The translations under genes were made by a program, and so were the position numbers. Below, piece by piece: positions 54,601-64,000 of a DNA stretch of 64,000 nt. Source of the DNA: Phaseolus vulgaris (Eukaryota; Streptophyta; Magnoliopsida; Fabales; Fabaceae); the NCBI RefSeq assembly GCF_000499845.2, contig NW_027174115.1, forward strand, positions 1 to 64,000, written 5' to 3'. The notes beneath the pieces were generated by a model. The model saw nothing but the letters and a program-made list of their open reading frames with translations. It was not told the origin of the DNA and ran no database searches. The first letter of the stretch is position 1; every line of letters starts with the position of its first letter.

Positions 54601-55178
54601 AACGAGTTCAGGTGTGGCGAAGAGGGTGGAAGAAGTTTGAAAGGTGGCTAAGGTAGGTTCGAAGAGAACGCCTAGTCAGCCGGTCTTTTGCTCTGAAGTT
54701 CAAGGGGGCGAAGGAAGATCCCAAAGGGCGCTTCTACCCCAGATAGAGAAACGATTGCCAAAGCACGAGGCTAGGAAAAGCTGGTGTTGCCAAGAGGTCT
54801 TGGCGATCAGGAAAAGTTCAAACACGGCGAGAAGATTGAAAGACTTGTTTTACAAAGCAGGTCAAGTGGGACGTTGTTTGAGCCAATGATTGAGTTACAG
54901 TTCGTTGCTTGGAAGGTATTCTTATGATCAGGTTAGTGCCTCAAGAGTACCAGTTGTTTAAAGCGGTTATTGCTTAATTTTGAAGTGGGTCGAAGCAGTT
55001 ACAGTCGAGAGGTTGTGTTTGCGAAATTGTTAAGTTAAACTCGACAAAGTTAAACATACAAAGAAGGTGAAAGCGCTTAAAGAAGTCGGAAGAAAGAATA
55101 TCCAAGTTTGCGATTGAAATAAGTAACTGTTCAAAACACATATGCACGAGTTTTTTTACAAGGTATATGCAAGCAAAG

Positions 55179-57810
55179 TTATAAAGTAGCAGATGAGGTG
55201 GAGTTGGTTGAGTCTTCGGCGGGAACGACCTTTCCATCTACTACTTCGTTGTTTATCGACACCATGCTGAGGTCGAGATCGGGGAATAGGCATGCGAATT
55301 GTTCCTGAGCGGCTTCGAATCCAGCAACCAGAATCTGAGCAGAGCTTAGCTTAAGTTCTTCAATTTGCCTTTGAAGTTCTTCAACCTATTTCTTGAGCTC
55401 CTTGTTCTGCTGCTCCAGCTCTTCGACCTGTTTTCGGAGTTGTTCGTTGGTCTCTTGAGCATGAAGAAGGTCGTCAGCAACCTTCTTGGATTCCGCTTGA
55501 GCTTGGGTCAACTCGACAGCCATCTTTCCTTTTTCCTTGTTCGCCTCGGTGAGACCAGCCATGGCGTCGTCCCTTGCTTTTTCTACTTGCCCAAGTAGTT
55601 TTTCGCGGTCGATCGACCTTTGCTCCAGTTTTTGTACCTTATCGGCACTAGCTTGAATGTGAGCCTCCAGGTCGCTCGCCTTGGTGCGCAGAGGCACGAT
55701 TTTGCTTTCTAGCTCAACTTTCTCTTGGGCAAGATCATGAATTTTGCGGCGAAGGTCAGTGGCCTCTTGACGCGCCAATCTGAGCTCGGTGCTCATCGCA
55801 TCTTCTACTCGGGAATGTTCCATCTCCGCGAGCGTCAGATTGGCAGACAATTTCTCCACCTCGAGCCTCATGGTGCTGTTGTCAGTCCTGAGGTTGAAGA
55901 GTTCATCTTGAAGCCTCCTGGTGGAGCTCTCCACAGCCCTCGTTATGATCGATGGGATATCCTCTGCTATGTTTTTCAGTTTAGCAGTCAGAGGTTCCCA
56001 CATCCTTGTGACCTCGAGGGAAAGGTTCGCGGCTTGGAGAGGCGCCAGGGGGGCTTGTTGAGGGTTCTCGTCGCCACCTTCCTTAGCAATATTTTCAGTG
56101 GTTGCTTCCTGGCGTGGCGACGCAATCGGGGATTCGGTGATTAGGATTGGAGAGGTGTGAGCGACCTCATCCCCGATTGGAACGATTCCTGCAGCTGAAG
56201 CGTTCGAAGGAGGGCCCCCTCCTGCTGACCTATGCGGCGTAGAGGCGCTCGGGGGGTCCTCCAAGAAATTTGGCTCTTGGGCCTCAGTTGCAGGTGGCGC
56301 AGTGGCCAATGGAACTGCTTGGACTGGTGATGAAGGGGCTTGTGGTGTTGGCGATGAGGGAGGAGGAGCAGGCGTTGATGGTGGTGTTGAGGTTGGAAGA
56401 GGGGGTTGAGCAGGTGGAGAAGATGGTGCCACCCTTTTCCTTTTCGTGACAAGGCCATCCTCTGTGACCTCGTCGTTCTCTTCTTCCTCTTGGACGACTT
56501 GGGGGGCTTTCCGCTTAGGCCTCTTAAGGACCAGCTTCTTGCGTTGGGTGGGCTCCTTGGGCGGTGATCGCCCATGAATGATGGCCTTCTCGACCGCCGA
56601 GTTGGGCACCGTCTGGGAACCGGTCGCCAACCCGTGGTTTCGGGCGAGCGCCTTTAAGTCGGCGAGCATGTTCTTACCCAACATGGTGTCTGCATAAAAC
56701 GAAAGTGCATGAGTTATCTCAAAGAAGAAAAGGATAAGTGTCTGAGGCAATGAAACAGCAAAACAGGCATATGCAAAAAAGATAAAACCAAAGTCTTGTG
56801 CGTATCGCACAAGACGCCCAGAAACAGTATCAGAAGCAATATCAAGACAAGAGTGTATCGTTCTAACCTATTTGGAATTCCAACTGGTCCTCAAAGAACT
56901 CGAACGAGATCAGGGTGGGGGTCAGGAATGTTATGTTGGCATCTGCCACCCTCTTCCAGAATAGACAGAGGTCTCGGTCCAAAGCTCCCATGCTATCAGG
57001 ACTTCTGGGCCTCCTGAAGCAGCTCTTGGACTCCTTTTTCCCCTTGTCCACCCAGTACAAGGGGAAGCCATCGAGAAGGGAAGTGTCTTTATCATTTGCG
57101 CGTATTTGGATGAACTTCCCCTTCCAATCTTTGTACGACTGCTGGAAGATGGTGAAAATGGATCTCCCAGCAATGGCATTCAGGCTGACCCACAGGCGGT
57201 CTCCCGGGTGCTTGGCCTCAAACAGGAACAAAAACACGTCCACCGACGCGGGCAACCCCAGGTGGGCGCACGTTATTTCGAAGGCTCGAACAAACGCCCA
57301 GCTGTTGGGGTGAAGTTGGGCGGCAGCAATGTTGAGCTCGGTCAAGAGTTCCCTCTCGAATCGGGTGAGAGGGAACCTGAGTTTGACCTTCTTGAAGAAG
57401 GTGGTGTAGACAAAGCAGAAGGGCCCGTCGGCGCTCACTTTGTCATCGGCACACACCGGCAGAGTGGCGGGGCAAGGCAGCACCATCATCCTTTCGTCGT
57501 GCTCCTTATGAAATGACTGGTAGGCCTCGTCCCCATTAGTCAACCGCAGAACCGCTCCCGCAGTGTTCACCGACGAGGTTTCCTTTAGAAGGGTTGGGTT
57601 AGCCCATGGGTATAGAGTCTTGAAGTCTGGCAGAGGGATGGGGGCTCCTCCAGCGTTAGATGGAGTCGCCTGAGCCAGGGCAGTTTGGGAAGACGCAGGC
57701 CTCACGGCCTGCGAAGAGGAAGCACCACGAACTTGTGCTGGGTCGTGTGCTTGAGAAGAAAGGTTTCGTGCTGAAGGAGGGGGGTTCGGGGTGATCTTGG
57801 TGCGAGTCAT
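55179..57810 (-). pseudogene. Antisense gene of element G, spliced, one in-frame TAG
   Basis: Exon 1 (57810-56868) is fully open and encodes MTRTKITPNPPPS and the whole Transposase_28-like domain (GPFCFVYTTFFKK, LTRFERELLTELN, DVFLFLFEAKHPG, DWKGKFIQI). A 178-bp phase-1 intron (56867-56690; AATAG/GTTAG to ATGCAG/ACACC) leads to exon 2 (56689-55179). Exon 2 starts TMLGKNMLADLKALAR. It has KRPKRKAP and KRKRVAP basic patches, a Pro/Ser/Ala-rich middle, a long coiled coil (about 56000-55300) and the C-terminal NEVVDGKVVPAED. The only lesion is TAG at 55386-55388, where relatives suggest Gln. About 817 codons in all. Best copy for defining the gene; function unknown. Confidence 0.72.
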
Positions 57811-58405
57811 GATAGCAACTGCAAAGGAAGAAGAAAGAAAAAACGATCAGGGGATTACAGAGGCTGACTCGATCACAGACGGAAGGTGAAAAACGAACGA
57901 ATGTATGTTCGTCGCAACGATCGACAAAGCCCTAAGCTACGCAGAAGGAGAAATGGAAAAGCAACCCACAGCGTATGCACCAGGCAATTATAGGATGATG
58001 CAAATCGGTGAAAATGCAAGGAAACCCAGCAGATGAAGGAAAGTAGTTACCTTTCGATGATCAGGAGAACGTTGAAGGGAGATGGTGATCTAGAGCGTCG
58101 AGGAACGTCGAGAGCTTTCGCAGACGGAAGTGAGAGCGTATACAAGTGTGAAGAAAGTGATGGAACAGTAGGAGCGTAAGGGGTTTAAGGGTTTTCGAAA
58201 TAAGTTTTGGAAGCGCTAACGGCAGATGAAGAGAGCCGTTGATGAAGCCACGTGTCGAGTGATGGGTGAAGGGTTTGGTGGAGCGTCAGAGCAGCAGAAA
58301 GTACAATCGCTTGGAATTCTGCGTCAGTGCCACGTAGATCGGTGTTGACGAGGGCTCTTTCAGTCTTTTCGCTAGACAAGTCTTCGCTTAAGACTGGGGG
58401 GCTTG
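57811..58405 (-). promoter_or_regulatory. 5'-UTR intron, promoter region and PPT, antisense gene of G
   Basis: On the minus strand the PPT GACTGGGGGGCTTG (58392-58405) abuts the 3' LTR. The antisense direction then shows AGCGAAAAGACT, CTACGTGGC (about 58330) and GACACGTGGC (58256-58247). A 5'-UTR intron spans 58050-57819 (GAAAG/GTAAC to TTGCAG/TTGC), eight bases before the ATG at 57810. Confidence 0.62.
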
Positions 58406-59183
58406 TGTACCGCCCTGGTGGACGGGTGTGATGACGTGGCATCCTGCTACAGTGTAGGCATGTTGACAAGGCGCCAGGTTGGCAGATAGGAAGGAAGTCG
58501 GGAGGCACGTGTGGTCGCCGATTGTTAAGTTGGCGTGTTCCGATTTCCAGTTTACCAGAATAGGCGATCGCCAGGTTGAAGATGAAGTCGCCAGATGTAG
58601 ACTCAGGCGACCAAGCAGTCGGAGATCGCCAGAATAAGCACATCGCCGAAGACGAAGGAGAAGCAGATTATGAAGGCGGCCGGCGAGACCACAGGGAAGG
58701 TGTATGAAGGCCCTAACTCGCCAGTTTTAGTAGAGATCGCACTCCTAAGTTAGCTATGCACTGGGCAGTACCATGCATAAGTAACTTAGCCAAAAAAAGA
58801 GTAGAAGCAGCGCCAAGTCAGGGAGCCTCCAGATGATGGCACGTGTATAGTTGGATACGAGCCACGTGTCCAAGTCTGTAACTGCCAGGAGAGAGAAAAC
58901 CACCAGGTATATAAGAGCTCTTAACAGACTTTCTGAGGTACGCACGTTCAGTTCTTACACTTTACGCTTGCGAGTGAGAGAGGATTTGCACGGTTCTCAT
59001 TCTTAGTATTTGGTGATACCGTCACTGACTTGAGCGTCGGAGTGCGATCGGCCGCAGCGGCGCCGTATCGTTTCTTCGCAGGTTCTTGAGATAGATCCCG
59101 AGGAGGAACGGAGGTGAGAAGCGGTGCGCACGTCGATCCTTTGACGAGGCATTCTCCAGCACTCCGGTCAACAGGCAGGATCA
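58406..59183 (+). repeat. 3' LTR of element G
   Basis: 778 bp, with about four substitutions compared with the 5' LTR (for example near 58848, 59050, 59146 and 59161). TATATAA is at 58908-58914 and GGCGATCGCC at 58563-58572. It is followed by the target duplication ACTTG. Confidence 0.95.
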
Positions 59184-61929
59184 ACTTGTGAACTGGGTGC
59201 CATTGTCGGAAACCAGCCTCTTGGGTATTCCGAAGCGGCAGACAATGTTCTTCCAGACGAAGTGCTCGACTTTCTGTGCGGTGATGTGTGCGACTGGCTC
59301 TGCCTCCACCCACTTGGTGAAATACTCGATGGCCACGATGAGGAACTTCATCTGCCTCACCGCCAGGGGAAAGGGTCCTAGGATGTCAATCCCCCATGTA
59401 TGGAATGGCCACGGGCTATGGATGGACCTCAACTCCTCAAGGGGTGCCTTGTGCCAGTCTGCATGCAGTTGACACTGTTTGCAACGCTGAGCAAACCTTA
59501 TGCAGTCTTCCTTCAGCTTTGGCCAGTAGTACCCCGCGCGGAGTACTCTACTTGCCAAAGCGCGATCACCTACGTGGCTTCCGCACACCCCCTCGTGCAG
59601 CTCAGACATGAGTCTGGTGCATTGCTCGTCGTGCACACAGATCTGCACAGGGTGAGAAAATCCAAATCTAAAGAGGTTTCCATCTATAAGAGTGAACTTA
59701 CTTGAACTCCTCTTTATCCTTTTGGCCTCTGCCCCATCGAGCGGGAGTACACCATCTTCTAAGTATAGCTGGTATGGCGTTATCCAGGTGTCGGGTTCCT
59801 TCCCCACATGGACCTCCATCGACTCATCGGTCTTTGACGGTCCCGATCTCACCCTTGGTGCTCTCAGCGTTTCTTGGGTCAACGACCGATGACTGATCGT
59901 TAGACGCTCCATCGACTTGTATACATGAAGTACCTGGTTGTCTGACACGAACGCGCGTGGCACCTTCAGGGTCTCCTGAATGACGGTCCTCTGCTTCCCC
60001 CCTTTGCCTGAGCTGGCCAGCTTGGCAAGCAGGTCTGCTCTGGCATTTTGCTCTCTTGGCACGTGCACTAATTCAAACTCGGCGAAGGACGTCTTCAGGA
60101 GCCGCACATAATCTAGGTAGGCTGCCATCTGGGGATCTTTTGCTTGGAACTCCCCTGTAACCTGCCCGGTGACCAGCAAAGAGTCGCTTTTGGCCAGCAG
60201 ATTTCTTGCTCCCATTTCTCTTGCTAGCAACATTCCTGCGATCAGGGCTTCATACTCCGCCTGATTGTTGCTAGCCTTGAAGGCAAAGCGAAGGGACTAC
60301 TCGATCAGTACCCCGTTCGGTCCCTCCAGGATGACTCCCGCGCCGCTCCCCTGCTGATTAGAGGAGCCATCCACCGATAATACCCATCGGAAGTCTAATC
60401 CTTCCGCAGGTGTCGCGATCGACGACAGCTCGACGACAAAGTCCGCGAACACCTGCCCCTTGATCAGTCCTCGGGGCTCGTACTGGATGTCAAATTCTGA
60501 CAATTCCACCGCCCATTTGACCATCCTTCCTGCTACATCAGGTTTCTTCAATACGTTCTGGATAGGCAGATCAGTCATCACCACCACTGTGAAGCTGTGG
60601 AAGTAATGCCTGAGTCTTCTGGCTGAAAACACCACCGCCAGAGCAGCCTTCTCGAGGGCCTGGTACCTTGTTTCAGGGCCTTGCAGCACCTTACTCACGA
60701 AGTAAACAAGCCTCTGGGTCTGGTCTTGCTCTTGCACCAGGACTGAGCTGACTGCTCTCTCCGTCACAGCAAAGTATAGACGAAGAGGGATGCCTACCTG
60801 AGGTTTTCGCAAGACTGGTGGGCTCGCCAGATACCCCTTTAACTTGATGAAGGCCCCTCGCACTCCTGTGTCCAGAGAAATCTGCTGTTGCGTTTGAGAC
60901 ACTGGAAGTATGGGTGACCTTTCTCCCCTCCAGCGGACATATACCGGGACAAAGCCGCCAAGCGACCGGTGAGCTGCTGCACCTCCTTCACCGTCGTTGG
61001 GCTCCTCATTGCCACGATTGCCGCACACTTCTCTGGGTTAGCTTCGATTCCCCGCTCTGTTAAGAGGAAGCCCAAGAACTTCCCGGCCTCCACACCAAAA
61101 ATGCATTTCTCAGGGTTGAGCTTCAGCCTGTACTTGGCAATGGTGGTGAATAGCTCTTCCAGATCAGCTGCATGATGCTTCTTCTCTTGGGACGTAACCA
61201 CCATGTCATCTACATAGGCGTGTACGTTCCTTCCCAGCATGGGCGAGAGCACCCTATCCATGAGCCGCTGGTAGGTAGCCCCCGCATTCTTTAACCCGAA
61301 TGGCATGACCTTGTAGCAATAGCAAGACCGTTCCGTCATAAACGCAGTCTTGCACTCATCCATGGGGTGCATCCTGATCTGGTTGTACCCCGAGAAAGCG
61401 TCCAAGAAGCTGAGTAGCTTTCCCCCCGATGCGCTATCAACCAGAGCATCTATACTGGGTAAGGGGTAAGAATCCTTGGGGCACGCCTTGTTGAGGTCAG
61501 TGAAATCCACGCACATTCTCCACTTGCCGCTTGCCTTCTGAACCAGTACCACGTTCGCTAGCCACTCGGGGTACTGGATTTCTCTGATGTGCCCTGCGGC
61601 AAGGAGCTCCTGCGCTTCGTCGTGGATCACCTTCCTCTTCTCCTCGTTGAATTTCCTTCGCCTCTGTCGCACAGGTCGAACCATAGGGTCCATCGACAGA
61701 CGATGGCAGAGGAAATCGAGGTCGATTCCTGGCATGTCGGATGCTGACCATGCAAAGGCATTCGTGTGCTTCTCAATCACACCCATGATCAGCCTTCGCT
61801 CTTCTTCAACGAGGGATCCCCCTAACTTGAACTTTCTCCCCCCGATGTCCACTTCAACCCATCCTTCAGCTGGGTGGGGCCTTCTCTCATTGGCGATGAC
61901 TGCCCTCGTGATCCCTAACTCGCGAGGAG
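59184..61929 (-). pseudogene. pol: pol of element H (RT, RNase H, second RNase H, integrase N-terminal half)
   Basis: On the minus strand from 61929: a pre-RT linker (RELGITRAVIANERR), reverse transcriptase with AYVDDMVV (about 61230), RNase H, archaeal-type RNase H (SVDGSSNQQGSGAG), the integrase zinc region (HEGVCGSHVG to CKQCQLH) and catalytic Asp residues in WGIDILGP and LVSDNGTQ. It stops at the G insertion site. Lesions are a frameshift near 60862 (between RT and RNase H) and TAG at 60297-60299 (Gln in relatives). Gag and protease should lie beyond element I. Confidence 0.86.
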
Positions 61930-62676
61930 TGATGGAGGAGGGCCCAAGCTCACCACACGATGAAAGCCAAGCCTCCAAGACTAGACGGTCTAGCCTATGA
62001 TGAGGAGCGTCTAGACTCAAAAAGGAGCGTCTAGCCCATGAAGAGGAGCGTCTAGGCCATGATGAGGAGCGGCTACATAAGGAGCGTCTAGGCCATGATG
62101 AGGATTCCTTCTAGACCGTCTAGCTTCACATACACATGGGTTAAAGCTACGGTTTTGGGAAGAGAAGACCTTTGTAATTGTTACATAAAGGCCCATTAGG
62201 GGTGCTTAGTAATTAGAGTAGTGTAGAGAGCATATTTGTGTGAACATTCTAGAAAGACCATGGAGGGGGGTGAGCATAAAAACTAGACACACCCCTCCCC
62301 ATGTGCTCATTTGTGCACCTATGTGCCATGTGCACCCATGTGCTTCACATTTACATTTCATTTGGCTAGCATTAGGGTTGCATTATGGTCCTCCTTAGCC
62401 TATAAAAGGAGGAGCCTACACCTTGTATTTTCAAGTTTAATTGAGTAAGGTTATGCTGCCATTTTTGTGCACAAGCTTTACTTCTCCTAGAAATCTAGGC
62501 TCTAAACTTCAATCCTTTCACCTTCTCCCTTGAGCTGGCCGAACCACTCAAACACCACACTCCTCATGCACCTTCAACGCCAACACAACTCCTAGGAGGG
62601 CTTTGTTTCACTCACCCATTGCTTCCGCATCACTTTTTACTACTTTGATTCAAGAAGAACACATGAAATGCCATCA
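61930..62676 (+). repeat. 5' LTR of element I
   Basis: 747 bp, beginning TGATGG and ending CCATCA, a 6-bp terminal inverted repeat. It holds a GGAGCGTCTAG repeat (five or so units, 61995-62100), a TATAAAAG box at 62401-62408 and a typical U5. It is followed by a PBS. It is unrelated to the other LTRs here; base composition turns AT-rich. Confidence 0.8.
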
Positions 62677-62678
62677 TT

Positions 62679-62691
62679 TGGTATCATGAGC
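62679..62691 (+). other. Primer binding site of element I
   Basis: TGGTATCATGAGC begins two bases after the LTR end and resembles the TGGTATCAGAGC site complementary to initiator methionine tRNA, with a one-base insertion. Such sites are common in Copia elements and chromoviruses. Confidence 0.65.
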
Positions 62692-64000
62692 TTTTGGTTC
62701 TTCAAGATGAGTAGCTTGGTCTTTTAATTTCAGTTCTTCTTTATTTCATCTTTGTCATTTCAATTCCTTACTTGTCTTGCTGTTTTTATATTTTAAGTTG
62801 TTCTTGGTGTGCTTATGGAAGATCCAACCAAAGCACAATTGTTCAATTGATCTTGAACAAATTCTGTGCAGCTTGTGATAGGATTCCTTACACCTTTGTG
62901 TGGCTGTTTTTCTTTTAGGAAATTGAGTCCTTATTGCTTTCTTATCATTGCTTCATTTTATGCTTTGAGTCTTTATTTTCTGAATCTATAAATGTTGTGT
63001 CAAGTCATGTGAATCCATATTTGTCATCAATTCTTAGTAGTCCTATTTTTTTGGCTTGATTGTTTCTTGTTTTTGGGTCTCTTTATATTGCTTTAATCTG
63101 CTGTTATTTTGATCCTTTGGTGCTTTTTATTTTTAGTTTGAGTTCATAATTGTGTCTTAGTTCTTACACAATTTCCATTCTTACATTTCCATTGTGTTAA
63201 TTTTGGTTATCTTGCTGTTTTCTTCCAGTTTTCCAGAATTCCCCTGTCTCATCTCTCTGTTCTGGGCTGTTTTGTTTTAAAAAAATATTTCCACCCATAG
63301 GAAAATTCTGATTTTCTGGAAAATGCAAGTTTAAAGTGTTATAGAAAAGATAAAAAAAGAATGAGGACAAAAGAAGCAACAGAAAAAAAATGATAAATCT
63401 TACAAAATCAGAGTGCAAATCTTGAGCGCTCCAGCTGGCCTAACTGCACACCAAATTTGCAAAAATTATTAAAAAAAAATGGTGCATGCGTTTTAGGTGA
63501 TTCCAAAGCCAAAATTTAGATAAGATCCTGAATTTTCTTGCATCCAAATTTCAGAAACAAATTTTACAATTACAGCTCAGCATAAATCGGGGAACAAACA
63601 CGTTTTCTGGCCCACAACATTTTCCAGTGGTGCTGTTTTTTTTATTTGGTCATCTAATCTAGTGCTTTTCTTTAGGAATTCTTTTTGTGTGCCAACTTTT
63701 ATTGAGTACCTTTAATTGTTTGCTTTAATTTCTTGAATCTCTTTCTAAGTTGTCATATTATAAATCCTTTTGGTGGTACTGTTTTCTTTCAATTAAATTT
63801 GTTTCTTGCTTTTGTTCCTTGACCTCTCTTTTTGGGTGCTGGAATTTATTTTCTCCCTTGGTGCTTATGTGCATGGAACTTGATTTGGTTAAGGTTTAGC
63901 CCTTTGCTAGGTGCTGGAAATTGGAGGATTAAAGGCCATCATTCTAAGGAGAAGACAAGGCCAAAGCCGAAACAAGCATTCTTGAGAAAACACTACAAAC
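62692..64000 (+). mobile_element. Leader of element I, cut by the window end
   Basis: AT- and T-rich, with no ORF over 75 residues on either strand that looks real. It could be a long untranslated leader before gag, or the interior of a non-autonomous element. The lineage cannot be told from this part. Confidence 0.5.

Larger units (their letters stand above)
47272..59183 (+). mobile_element. Element G: complete, young Tat-type LTR retrotransposon, duplication ACTTG
   Basis: 11,912 bp with equal 778-bp LTRs that differ at only about four positions by eye. Duplications ACTTG lie at 47267-47271 and 59184-59188. It interrupts the integrase of H. Order: LTR, PBS, single gag-pol frame, post-pol block, tandem repeats, antisense gene, PPT, LTR. 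It belongs to the family of E and is the most intact element here. Confidence 0.96.
41559..61929 (-). mobile_element. Element H: Tat-type LTR retrotransposon, split by G, incomplete
   Basis: H occupies 41559-47266 and 59184-61929. It has a 3' LTR, PPT, antisense gene, tail repeats, post-pol block and pol back to the region before reverse transcriptase. G interrupts integrase with duplication ACTTG. At 61930 element I interrupts H; gag, PBS and 5' LTR of H are expected beyond the window. The left flank GGAAG should reappear after the missing 5' LTR. Confidence 0.85.

Noticed and set aside
62692..64000. A host gene in the AT-rich right end
   Set aside because: No supported ORF or splice pattern was seen. 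The position right after an LTR and PBS makes it element I leader.

Overview
The window is plant nuclear DNA made almost wholly of nested LTR retrotransposons. Apart from an unassigned stretch of about 160 bp at the left edge, I found no host gene, rRNA, tRNA or CRISPR array. Six bodies (A, B, E, F, G, H) and a degraded remnant D carry parts of one architecture. From their 5' end it runs: LTR, a PBS-like site around CCCACCGTGGG, gag, protease, RT, RNase H, a second (archaeal-type) RNase H, integrase, a hypervariable repeat-rich tail, an antisense gene, a polypurine tract (PPT) and the 3' LTR. The domain order, the second RNase H and the antisense ORF point to the Tat/Ogre/Retand branch of Ty3/Gypsy. 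The host is a flowering plant; a legume is only an impression.

Layout from left to right. 1-3755: remnants of minus-strand elements (D) with hairpin-type tandem repeats and a solo LTR (851-2125, target duplication GTATT). 3756-14490: element A, plus strand, heavily mutated, 3' end lost. 14491-14953 and 28302-28925: one LTR of element C, split by complete minus-strand element B (14954-28296, duplication TACAC). 28926-29138 and 41220-41558: the tail of plus-strand element F, split by complete minus-strand element E (29139-41219, duplication AAGGG). 41559-47266 and 59184-61929: element H, minus strand, split in its integrase by complete plus-strand element G (47272-59183, duplication ACTTG). 61930-64000: the left end of an unrelated LTR element I, which interrupts H; the rest of H should lie beyond the window.

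Mutual insertions and LTR comparison by eye give a rough age order. G is youngest (about four differences in 778 bp), then E (about 1.6%), then B (about 2-3%). A, C, D and F are older and truncated.

The most interesting system is the antisense gene between integrase and 3' LTR. In B, E, G and H it has the same layout: a G-box-like GACACGTGGC (GACATGTGGC in H) near the PPT, a 5'-UTR intron of about 230-270 bp, a first coding exon resembling the plant 'putative gypsy type transposon' domain, a phase-1 coding intron, and (in these four) a proline-rich plus coiled-coil second exon. Where the C-terminus is preserved it ends near VVDGKVVP. A and B carry two such genes, separated by a fossil LTR start that has lost its terminus and PPT. 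This looks like a separately promoted, spliced antisense gene carried by the retrotransposon.
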